Positions 8,109 to 16,208 of a stretch of 16,208 nt of DNA are shown here, piece by piece; within the stretch, counting starts at the first letter, position 1, and every line of letters begins with the position of its first letter. A program made the position numbers and the translations under genes. The notes beneath the pieces were generated by a model that saw only the letters and a program-made list of their open reading frames with translations, was not told the DNA's origin and searched no databases. Source of the DNA: Scenedesmus sp. ARA3 (lineage: Eukaryota; Chlorophyta; Chlorophyceae; Sphaeropleales; Scenedesmaceae); contig RWJK01000123.1 in the NCBI GenBank assembly GCA_004335835.1, positions 1-16,208 on the forward strand, read 5' to 3'.

Positions 8109-9029
8109 GGCCTCGAGCACTGCTGAGGTCTTTCAAAGACTACTTTTGCTACTAGTTGAGCCCAGCAGCTGCCGAGAGCGGCGCCCTAGAAGGAGACAGC
8201 ACAGCATCTAGGTGAGTGAACAGTACAGTGAACCTCTGCGCACAAGGTCCGGCAACTGGATTACGTCAAAGCTATAGAAAAGCGGCCAAAGGTTCAAACG
8301 GCGAGGCAGCAAGCTTGCGAGTGTGAAAGCCCTAGCTTGTCGTGAGCATCAGATGCATACGGACGCAACGCGCGCCGATCCAGGTTGTAAGCAAAGATGA
8401 AACCTTTAAAGGTCACTTCCTTGACCCTAAAGAGCCATCAGCGGAATAGGGAAGCAACGTAACCCCCTGTTCTAACCTGTGTGTTAGAGTGAGACAGGCG
8501 GTGTGAGACTGTTGAGTCTGAAGGTTCGTGGGGTGCATGGCACACTGCGCACTGCCTGCAGGTATGTCGCTTTGTCATTGTTGCATGTGCTGTTTGCTGC
8601 GACTGTGTCGCCTGGACGCTTGAGACGGATCTACAGCTGCTGTGATGCGGGTGAGCCATCAAATTGCAGATCTGGAACCATGCAGTAGGATTATGTGCAT
8701 TTGCCAACGTACATAAGACCTCATAATGCTGTACAAGTGTAGCTAACAGCTGACAATTGTACTGGGTGCCACCTGCTGCACTGCTGCAGCGCGCAAGCCA
8801 CCTGCTTGCAAGTGCCCTTGGCCGCAGCCGGGCACCATGCGTTGCTTCATGCACGGAGGCAGCAGCACTTGCTTGCTTCCAACAGAGCAGCACCAGCAGC
8901 ACATGGCGGCAGCAGCAGCAGCAGGTACTCGGCAGGCATGCACTGCTGAATGCAGCTCGGCAGGCAACACAGCAGCAGCTGCTGCATGAGCAGGCACAGC
9001 AAGGCACCTGGAGGTTTCCTGCTCAACAT
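8109..9029. promoter_or_regulatory. Divergent promoter region between the DUF155 and TPR genes
   Basis: The two start codons at 8108 (minus) and 9030 (plus) face away from each other, so both promoters and 5' UTRs must lie here. The palindrome CCTTTAAAGG is at 8403-8412 and a donor-like CTGCAG|GTATGT at 8561. The part from about 8754 to 9029 is open in the frame of the TPR gene and may be coding or 5' UTR. No clear TATA box or known operator can be named. Confidence 0.6.
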
Positions 9030-11357
9030 ATGATGCTGGCGCACCAGCGGTGCTTCAGCAGCAGCAGCGCCCAGGCCAGCAGCAATGCTGGCGGCAGCGA
9101 TGCCGGCAGTGGCAGCGGCGGTGCTGCTGGCGGGGCAGACGCGCTGCAAGTGAGTGCTGTTGACGCTGCTGAAACAGTAACAACTCACTGCAGCTGTTCA
9201 AGCCTCGTGCTTGGGTTCACGGTTAACTGCACCCGTAGTTGCCAGCCTGCATGCGTGCTCATTGCAGCCATGCGCACAGTATCAATTTGCAGCGCTCCCT
9301 GTTTGGCGCCTGACAAGTCTGCCTCACATGGCTCACATGGCTGGTGCCTCCCGCAGGCATCCATGGACAAGCTTGTGGACACAGCAGTGAGGCTGGTGAA
9401 GCAATCCCTGTGCTGCATGTCATATTGCTGTGCCTGATGTCTGCTGCATGCCTGCCGGCCACCTGCTTGTTGCTTTTCTGTTTTTCAGGCCTCCATGGAC
9501 AAGCTTGTGGACACTGCAGTGGCCCTAGTGGAGGAGAACCGGCTGCAGCAGGCCACGCAGGTGCTGCAGCAGGGCATAGAGCTGCTGGCCAGCACCTTCC
9601 CTGACAGGTGAGGTTACTAGAAGTGTTGTCATGGACACAGCAGGGGTGTAGTCTGCAGGTTTGGCAGCTGTTGCTGCAGCATTGCAGCATAGAGCTGCTG
9701 GCCAGCACCTTCCCTGACAGGTGCACTCTCTCCAAGACCACTACAAGTGTTGCCACAGGCACAGCAGGGGCACCGTTGTGTAGTCTGCAAGTTTGGCAGC
9801 TGTTGCGGCAGCAGGACAGCATAGAGCTGTTGGCCAGCACCTTCGCTGACAGGTGCGCATTTGCTGTGAGAGGTGACGGCAACCTTCGCAACGGACCCGG
9901 CAAGGGCGGGGTTGTGTAGTCTGCATGTTCGGCAGCAGGGCATAGAGCTGCTGTCCAGCACCTTCCCTGACAGGTGCGCACACAGATAGAGGGGTTGAGG
10001 GGTTGAAGAACATTCCAGTGAAAGGTGTGCATGGCTATGTTTAGTTCGGGGATTAGTTTGATGCATGGAATAAGACGACTGTCTGCAGTGAATGCATGGT
10101 TGCCACCTTCAAGCAAAGCTGGACCAGGAGACCCCCGTGTACAGCACAGTAGCAGTCCTGCAGTACGATCACAGCAGGAGTGCGCATGGCCGCCGCTGCT
10201 GCAGCAGGAAAAGCAGCTTGTCTATCGTGGAGATTTACCAGCCCTTGCGGGCGCCGCTGTAGTTTGTGGCTGGCAGCAAAGCACTGGAGCTGCTGCATTG
10301 GCGTGCGAGCCAATGCTGTGCAGCACGCAATGGCTGCGTGAGTGTGGTTGCTGCTCTATCTGCCCCTGTTTGTCCCTACCCCTGCAGCAGCATTCTTGCT
10401 TCTGCCCAGTGTGCTGTGGCTGCTGTCCCTCTGGCACTCCTGCCACTGCTTGACTTGCACAGTCTGATGTGAACACTGCTGAATGCACTGCCTGTAGGCC
10501 TGAGCTGAGTGAGCTGCACAACCAGGCTGCGCTGCTGCTGCTGTTTGGGGGCCAGCACGAGGAGGCCGCAAAGCATGCGCAGCAGGCATTGGAGATCACG
10601 CAGAGATTCTTTGGCCCTGCACACCCACTGACAGGGCACAGGCTGCTGCGGCTGGGCACAATCAGGTGCGTTACAGGCGCCTTGTTATATGCAGTGCATG
10701 CATTGCCTTGCATTTGAGATTGAGCAGCTGAATGTAGATGTGTTGCCTGGGCGGGATGCGCCACATGCTGCAAGCTGTTATCCAAAGAAGCCCAAACTAG
10801 CTGCAGGCACCAGCAATGCTACCCCAGGCACGGTCAACACACATGATGACCAGCAGTTTGACTGTGAACACACCGGCGTGTCTAAGCAGCTGCATGCAAC
10901 TGCACTGCTGCTGCTGCACTGCTGCTGCTGCTGCTGCCTGCTTGCCTGCCTGCGCTGGCTGCAGGGTGGCTGCTGGGCAGTTGCAGGAGGCACAGCCGCT
11001 GCTGGCGGCAGCAACAGACATGCTCTCAAAGCAAGCTGAGGTGGGCATGTTTGCAGCTTGCAGCTTTCATTGCATGTATGTGTTACACTATGTGTGAGCA
11101 TCTCTGAAAGTTGTAGCTGCTTGTAGCTGCTTGGATCACAGGCATTGCTTGGAAAGCTGCAGCTTGCTGGTTCGTGGTGGCGTAAGTGCCTGCAACAACG
11201 CGCATGCTGCATGGTCAGTGCGCAAGTGTCCAAACTCCTTTCACACCAGCGATCGCTGCAACGCAACGCGTATATAGTCGTTGCGTGTGCAAGCCACAAT
11301 GAACAAGTGTTTGGCGCATCAACCACACCACAGGCCAATGCACCAAACACACACAAC

Positions 11358-11406
<49 letters not shown>

Positions 11407-14026
11407 AGGACCCGAGCCTGTCAGAGGGCCTGTTCTACCTGCACGTGCTGGCTGTGGCTGCTGCTGACAGCCCGCAGGAGGTGGCAGCATCAACTGCGGG
11501 CCTGCAGGACTCATTCAAGCACATGCTGGCCACGCTGGGTGAGGCACGGCTGCAGCAGCAGCTGTGCTAAACTGTTCTATAACACGTTAAAGCGTCAACG
11601 GGCTTCACATCTGTCTCTGTTGTGTTGTTGTGCTGTGCTGTGCTGGGCTGGGCTGGGCCAAACTGTGCTGTGTTGCTGTACTACAGCAGTATACAAAGAC
11701 AGCCCCGTGCTAGTCGGGGCTGCATGTCACCCTTGTGTCGGCTTGCTCACTGGCTTGTCAGCCGTCTGTTGTGTTGCATCACAATCATACTTTGAAAGCG
11801 CTTTGCACTGGGTTCTCTGCAGATTGTCTGCGCCATTGTGCGAGTCACATCACAGCCAACTCTGCTTGCCGCCCGTGCAGCTCAGGCAGAAGCCATACAC
11901 TGCTCTGTGCAGGCAATTTGCCATTGCCATAGCTTTGTTATACTTAACCCACCCGGTTTACCTAACCTACTCGGTTTACCCCGGCCGCACCGCGCATGTC
12001 TTTGCCTTTGCGCAGGTGCCGAGAGCATGATTGTGCGCCTTGCCCTGGCTGCGCACAGCAAGCAGGTCGGCGTGGCACTGGATGGCAGCCTGGCCCTGGG
12101 GGAGGCGGCATTCAAGCAGCACATCAGCCTGCAGGTGAGGTTGTAGCAGCACATGAATTCGTCCTTTTACATCATCCTGCAGGTCAGGCTATAGCAGCAC
12201 AACAGATTCGTCCTTGACATCAGCCTTTTATACCAGCCTGGCCCTTGGGGAGCCGGGTTTCAAGCAGCACATAAGCCTGCAGGTGCGGCTGTAGCAGCTG
12301 TGGTAGAGCGTTCGTGTGGCAGCTATAGGCTCGACTGCTCCTGCAGTCTCTTGGAGCCGCTCTCTGCTGCCTGGAAAGCAGCATGTGCAGCCACATGTTT
12401 GCAGCAGAGCCTGTCAAACAATTTGCTGACATCCGCCTCTGCTGCACAGCTCCTGCACCGCTGCTGCTGCTGCTGCTGCTGCTGCAGGAGCTGCAGGACG
12501 CAGGCAGTGCTGCTGCAGGGGAAGCAGCGCTTGCAGTACATCATCGTTTGCGGCAGGGTCTGTCAACAAATTCAACATATGCGTGTGCTCTGCTGCACTG
12601 CTGCTGCTGCTGCACCACTGCTGCTGCTGCTGCTGCTGCTGCAGGAGCTGCAGGATGTAGGCAGTGCTGAGCTGGGCCTCACACTGTACCAGCTGGCCAC
12701 CACATACTACGCACATGACATGCTGCAGGATGCCGGGCCAGCGCTGCAGCGAGGCTCAGCGCTGCTGCGCGCACACTACCCGGCAGAGCACGACCTGGTG
12801 GGTGTGCTGCTTTTTATTTGAAGACTAAACCGACTGGCTATCACTGCTCACAACACAGTTCAACTCCTTGTTTGCTGAAAGAACGTTACAACTTGAGCAG
12901 AGCACGACCTGGTGGGTTTGCTGCTGCGCCTGGGTGAGGCGCCAGGGTGCGGCACCTGGGTGCGGCGCGGATCACAGTCGCGGCCAGCTGCTGTAGTGCC
13001 TGCATGTCCTATGCTTGTCATGCAGGCACTGCCTGTGCAGCTTGGGTGGGCTGCTGCCTTGCCTGCATAATGTATATAAAGAGTTACAGCATGCATGCAG
13101 GTCAGACATTACAAGGAAGCATAATGCAACATAGTGAGTACTCACATGGCTAGAGATGGGGTCCCCCGGCACCATGGCTGCTTGAACCTTTGTGCTTGAG
13201 CACCCGACACAGTTGCTGATGCATGAATGTTTGCGCCGCTGATTTCGCTGTGGCTTGCAGGTGCAGCTGTGCAAGCACCGGCTAGGGATGGTGTGTGCTG
13301 CAGGGCGCGACTACCGCTCAGCCACGCTGCTGCTGGGAGAGACACTGCAGCACTACCGGCAGCAGCAGCAGGGCCACCCGCTGGCACATGAGGCAGAGCT
13401 GGGGCTGGCTATGGCAAGGTGAGGAGCTGCTGCTTTGACTTTGACTTTGACTTTGACTTTGACCGCAGGCTGGGTGACTGACGCATGTGTTACAGTGGCT
13501 CGCTACTGCCACTGAGCGCCGTGCAGCCTACCAGGGCTGCGGTGTATGTGGTGCGTTGCAGCACGTTTGATCTGGGCTGGTTGCATGAATCAATGAGCTA
13601 CGCGTGGTGTGTTAAAACTCGCCACCCGCGTAAGTTAACGAGGGTGTGTGTGTGACGATGAGGGTACCCCATGCGCCTTCATACCTCCTACCATGGTGGT
13701 TGCACAGCTTGCTGTTCAGCAAGCACTGTGGGTGTGGCGGCGGAAGGTGGATGATCGGAGTGTGTTCTGCTGGTCGGAGCCAGATGGCACAATGCCCTTG
13801 CACCCTGTGCTTGCTGCTGTCGCTGTGCAGGGTGAAGGGCCTGGATCCACGCATGCCAAAAGCAGACAGGGATGCAGCAGTGGGAGAGGCGCTGCAGCAG
13901 ATGCGCGCCGCGCTTGCAGGCATGGCCACAGCGCTGGGAGCAGAGCACCTGCTGGTGATTGGCGGCAGCCGCTACCTTGCGCAGTTGGCAGTGATGACGG
14001 GGCATGCGGCACCACAGGGCAGCTGA
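9030..14026 (+). CDS. Tetratricopeptide-repeat protein with presequence-like N terminus, 9 exons, about 412 aa
   Basis: Exons: 9030-9149, 9489-9607, 10498-10665, 10965-11040, 11409-11538, 12016-12134, 12645-12797, 13261-13418, 13831-14026; borders are GT-AG and phases match through to the TGA. The start MMLAHQRCFSSSSAQASSNAGG resembles a mitochondrial presequence cleavage region, followed by a Gly/Ser linker. From residue 41 the protein is helical with kinesin-light-chain-like TPR spacing: LVEENRLQQATQVLQQGIEL; LLLLFGGQHEEAAKHAQQAL (about 90-109) then FFGPAHPLTGHRL; VAAGQLQEAQPLLAAATDML; YQLATTYYAHDMLQDAGPAL; LGMVCAAGRDYRSATLLLGE. TPR proteins are scaffolds for protein-protein contacts. No partner or pathway can be named, and a TTC19-like role is not supported by clear similarity. 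The first in-frame ATG is 9030, but the same frame is open back to a stop at 8751, so an upstream exon or longer N terminus is possible. Confidence 0.87.
9357..9400 (+). repeat. Intronic copy of the exon 2 acceptor (TPR gene)
   Basis: CCGCAG|GCATCCATGGACAAGC copies the true exon 2 start at 9489 (TTTCAG|GCCTCCATGGACAAG) 132 bases upstream. It encodes ASMDKLVDTAVRLV against ASMDKLVDTAVALV. The copy contains GCA|GTGAGG at 9386/9387, a plausible donor, whereas the true exon has GTGGCC at that place. Confidence 0.88.
9575..9975 (+). repeat. Four tandem copies of the exon 2 donor (TPR gene)
   Basis: The exon 2 end ATAGAGCTGCTGGCCAGCAC...CCTGACAG with a following GT occurs four times, ending at 9607 (GTGAGG, functional), 9720 (GTGCAC), 9852 (GTGCGC) and 9973 (GTGCGC). 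Spacings are 113, 132 and 121 bases. Between copies, the intron words TAGTCTGCA and GTTTGGCAGCTGTTG also recur, so whole units duplicated. Each copy encodes IELL(A/S)STF(P/A)D. Confidence 0.92.
10905..10936 (+). repeat. (CTG)4-CA-(CTG)6 tract before exon 4 acceptor (TPR gene)
   Basis: Interrupted CTG tract followed by pyrimidine-rich CTGCTTGCCTGCCTGC, ending at the exon 4 acceptor CTGCAG|GGTGG (10964/10965). The orientation is CTG in the transcript. Confidence 0.85.
11361..11408 (+). repeat. (CTG)15 tract fused to the exon 5 acceptor (TPR gene)
   Basis: Fifteen perfect CTG units run straight into CAG, which is the acceptor of exon 5 (exon start 11409, DPSLSEGLFY). There is no other pyrimidine tract between the repeat and the splice site, so the microsatellite itself must serve as the 3' splice-site context if the model is right. 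It is the longest perfect tract in the window. Confidence 0.93.
12100..12282 (+). repeat. Three copies of the exon 6 donor (TPR gene)
   Basis: The exon 6 end CAGCACATCAGCCTGCAG|GTGAGG is at 12134. A short copy (ACATCATCCTGCAG|GTCAGG) ends at 12182. A longer copy covering LALGE..FKQHISLQ ends at 12282 with donor GTGCGG. The following words GTAGCAGC or ATAGCAGC and ATTCGTCCTT also repeat. Spacings are 48 and 100 bases. Confidence 0.88.
12461..12680 (+). repeat. Duplicated exon 7 acceptor with its (CTG)8 tract (TPR gene)
   Basis: (CTG)8CAG|GAGCTGCAGGA occurs twice, with exon starts at 12488 and 12645 (157 bases apart). The second continues into the exon (ELQDVGSAELGLTLY). The first reads ELQDAGSAAAG and then leaves the frame of similarity. 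The upstream words CTCTGCTGCAC are also shared, so tract, splice site and exon edge moved as one unit. Confidence 0.9.
12783..12935 (+). repeat. Two copies of the exon 7 donor (TPR gene)
   Basis: GCAGAGCACGACCTG|GTGGGT ends at 12797 in the functional exon and again at 12911 in the intron, 114 bases on. The flank TGCTGCT after the donor is also shared. Confidence 0.88.
13433..13462 (+). repeat. (CTTTGA)5 hexanucleotide microsatellite
   Basis: Five perfect CTTTGA units lie in the intron after exon 8 of the TPR gene, starting 14 bases after the donor at 13418/13419. Confidence 0.95.
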
Positions 14027-14088
14027 GGAAAGGGTACGTTGCGCAGCTGGCAGTGATGACGGGGCATGCGCCACCGCAGGGCAGCTGA
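13976..14088 (+). repeat. Duplicated C-terminal end and stop of the TPR gene
   Basis: The last codons QLAVMTGHAAPQGS-stop (stop ends at 14026) are repeated as QLAVMTGHAPPQGS-stop ending at 14088, 62 bases downstream in the 3' UTR. The two copies differ at only a few bases and both keep TGA. Confidence 0.92.
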
Positions 14089-14304
14089 GCGCAGGCGCAT
14101 CCTGCGTGGCGGCGCAACCACTGCATGGCCGTGGCAAATGTGGCTGTCATACATGGCGTCAGAGATGCGTGTTCATTCAAGCTGTGTGTGTGGCGTACTA
14201 CAATAATGTGCGAGCTGTACAGACTTATGGGACATTGCTGTGCCTGCATGTGTGTGCCATACTATCCAGTCACTGGTGTTGTCCTGGGTTTCTTTGCGCA
14301 TCAA

Positions 14305-14309
14305 TGTAA
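14305..14309 (+). terminator. Putative polyadenylation signal TGTAA of the TPR gene
   Basis: TGTAA about 280 bases after the TPR stop codon, the first such signal downstream. Two more lie at 14877-14881 and 14887-14891. It is chosen from the known green-algal preference only; no transcript end is visible. Confidence 0.45.
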
Positions 14310-16024
14310 CCTACTCATGCCTCATGTGGCTATGTTTTGTGTTGCACAGCAGCAGAGCTGTTACATGGCGAGCTCCGGTAGTGTACGTGGCATCGTCTGC
14401 GTAGCTCACAGCTGGCAGCAGGTGTTGTCAGCTGCGTTGCAGCTGTGACAGCAAAACGGCTGGCCTAGTACCTTGGTTTCACTTCCAATACTGGAGCTAA
14501 AATCTGCAGTGGAACTGGGTTGGTGTCAGTAGCACCGCTGTATGGTCAGGCACAACACTGCAGACAGCTGTCAGCTGCTTGGAGACAAAGATGGGCAGGT
14601 CTGGCCTAGGTGTGGTGTTTCACGAAGTGTGTAGCACCGTCAAAGACGTCTGGACAGGAAGCGAGTTAGCTGCATAGTCAACCCAAAAGGCTTGGTAGTA
14701 CACCAGTTACACCGGGTGCCACAAACAACAAACTTGATCAGACAACTGGCATCCTTGCAGACGCACATGTTCTCAACGATAAGGTGACCACGAGAGGCAA
14801 ATTTCGTAACACACACAATGGCCGTTGCTGTTGACCGTGCATGTTCCCACACACAAGTGTTGTGTTGTGCTTCATATGTAATGTGATGTAAATGTGTACC
14901 CCTGTGTATGCGATCCAACACCATGTATACCAAGCAAGCAGTGTTTGTGATCAACGCGTTTTGTGTGCCGTGCCCAGCATGCCTGCCGCAAGGACAGATG
15001 CCTGCACCTCTGTACAACAGCCCATCTCCAATCACTTCACACATGTATTGCTGAAATGCCCAGGTCTAACTGGTGGTCCAGCAGAAGGGTACCACTCAAT
15101 ACAGAAACACACAGCACCGCTCGCGAATGATCTGATCATTCAAGCTGGCATTGATTCTGGTTCTTAGAGCTGCACGTATCACTATGATCAGCATGATCCC
15201 TCCGTGACTCTCTACTTCTCACAGCCTCAAAAAACCTGCAAACCAGGCTGACACAGCCTGTCGCAGAGCCTGCCCCAGGCGCAGTGCAACGAGCATCATA
15301 CCAGCTGCAGCTAGCAGCTGCTTAGCTGTACATGCGGACACCAGACTCGCAGGGGCATGGCAACAGCAGGAAAACTCTGCACACGGCGCTGAAAACAGCA
15401 ACAGAAGCAGCACCCCAGCTGTCTGGCCATACGGCTGGAGCAGGGCCACGCCCTACTACTGTACATGACCGTTAACACGCCCACCAGCCTCGGCTGGCAG
15501 AGGCAAACAATAGCAGAGGCAAACAATAGCAGGAGTTGTTGAAAGAGTTGGTGCGTGTGATGAGGCGGCAGCAGCAGCTGCAGCAGGCAGCAGCAGGAGG
15601 GCCCCTGCTGCCAGTGCAGCCGCCACAGCTCGCCCTTTTGAACAATGCATATTAGTGAAGAACCCGTACGGTAGCTACAGCCCAGCCAGACCGTACTCAA
15701 CACTGCCAACAGCGACAAACTAGCAGTAGGCAACACCAGCACATGAAATCAACCACCCTCCCCACAAGCTATAATACTCCACAGGGGCTGCGCGCAAAGC
15801 ACGCAGCCATTGCTGTGGCACTCTCCAAATACAGACATTCACTGCCTCTCAAAATGTGTGGCATGCACCACACAGTGCATCATGCACGCTGAATCGCACT
15901 TGCAGCCAGCCCGGCCGGACCGCACAAACACGGCAGCAATTGCAGCCACACTCCGCAGCACCAACTCAGTACGGGCTGCCGCACACTCTTGCCAGGCACA
16001 CTCACGCCTCAGGCTAGCAGCTGC
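14310..16024. other. Intergenic stretch between the TPR and ABCC genes
   Basis: No gene is supported. Open frames here (for example minus 15742-15311 and 15044-14640) lack any recognisable motif. The right part must include the 3' UTR of the minus-strand ABCC gene, but no TGTAA on that strand was found between 15000 and 16024. It contains a small tandem repeat at 15497-15532, and a 16-base match to the ABCC stop region at 15310-15325. Confidence 0.6.
15497..15532 (+). repeat. Two-copy 16-base tandem repeat
   Basis: GCAGAGGCAAACAATA occurs twice in perfect tandem (15497-15512, 15513-15528), followed by a third start GCAG. Confidence 0.9.
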
Positions 16025-16208
16025 TTAGAAAGCAGCGCCCTGTGCCCTGCGGCTGAAGTACTCAGCGGCCATCTGGCGCAGGCCAGCTGCTGCTGCAGCA
16101 CCGGTCTTGTCCACCAGCTTGGAGAACATGGACTCGGGGTTGTCGAGCAGCACTGAGGGTGGCGCCATCTCCTTGAGCACACCAGCCTCCATCACCAGCA
16201 CCTGGTCG
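16025..16208 (-). CDS. ABCC (MRP-type) ABC transporter, C-terminal end only
   Basis: The last 60 codons and the TAA (16027-16025) of a minus-strand gene that enters from the right edge. The sequence starts DQVLVMEAGVLKEMAPPSVL, goes on LLDNPESMFSKLVDKTG and ends LRQMAAEYFSRRAQGAAF. D-x-VLVM-x-x-G-x-x-x-E followed by P-x-x-LL and a short S-x-F-x-x-LV-x-x-TG is the characteristic end of the second nucleotide-binding domain of ABCC transporters, just after the H-loop. These are ATP-driven exporters of glutathione conjugates, glucuronides and metal complexes, in plants and algae often at the vacuole. Walker A, signature and Walker B motifs lie outside the window. Substrate and membrane cannot be inferred. 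Confidence 0.86.
   Translation of the reverse strand, partial: DQVLVMEAGVLKEMAPPSVLLDNPESMFSKLVDKTGAAAAAGLRQMAAEYFSRRAQGAAF

Noticed and set aside
8438..9007. Minus-strand Cys-rich open frame (189 codons)
   Set aside because: Antisense of the GCA-rich region upstream of the TPR start; no domain and no homologous pattern.
9259..10116. Long minus-strand open frame (285 codons) with repeated CQGRCW-like segments
   Set aside because: It is the antisense of the four tandem exon 2 donor copies of the TPR gene; the apparent protein repeats come from that DNA repeat.
11281..12030. Plus-strand open frame with a poly-Cys run
   Set aside because: The Cys run is the (CTG)15 tract read as TGC; it overlaps exon 5 of the TPR gene in the wrong frame.
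1..16208. tRNA, rRNA, transposase, reverse transcriptase or viral genes
   Set aside because: None of their motifs was seen on either strand by reading; small structured RNAs cannot be excluded without a covariance-model search.

Overview
The window looks like nuclear DNA of a chlorophyte green alga, probably of the volvocalean or scenedesmacean type. Its genes are split by many short spliceosomal introns with GT-AG borders. CTG/CAG trinucleotide tracts and CATG/TGCA words are everywhere. TGTAA, the usual green-algal polyadenylation signal, lies downstream of two genes. One product closely resembles the cold-shock-domain RNA-binding proteins of Chlamydomonas (NAB1 type). No bacterial, organellar or viral gene is visible. 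The species cannot be fixed from this sequence.

Layout: (1) positions 1-1505, minus strand: the 5' three exons of a cold-shock-domain protein that runs off the left edge. (2) 1506-2330: upstream region of that gene with small inverted and direct repeats. (3) 2928-8108, minus strand: a complete 11-exon gene for a 428-residue RMND1/Rmd1/Sif-family (DUF155) membrane protein. All exon phases fit and the total is a multiple of three. (4) 8109-9029: a divergent intergenic region that must hold both promoters. (5) 9030-14026, plus strand: a 9-exon gene for a tetratricopeptide-repeat protein of about 412 residues with a mitochondrial-style N terminus. (6) 14027-16024: its 3' UTR and an intergenic stretch. 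(7) 16025-16208, minus strand: the last 60 codons of an ABCC (MRP-type) transporter.

The DUF155 gene and the TPR gene are head to head. RMND1-family proteins in animals are mitochondrial and the TPR protein has a presequence-like start, so a shared bidirectional promoter for two organelle proteins is possible but unproven.

The most striking signal is not a gene. Exon borders in both long genes have been tandemly copied into the neighbouring intron or 3' UTR. Each copy carries roughly 20-50 bases of exon edge, the intact splice dinucleotide or stop codon, and some intron flank, at spacings of about 50-220 bases. In the DUF155 gene all six consecutive borders from the exon 8 acceptor to the stop codon are present in 3 to 5 copies. 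In the TPR gene six borders are present in 2 to 4 copies. Several copies could act as in-frame micro-exons or alternative last exons. CTG tracts read in the sense direction also sit directly before several 3' splice sites.
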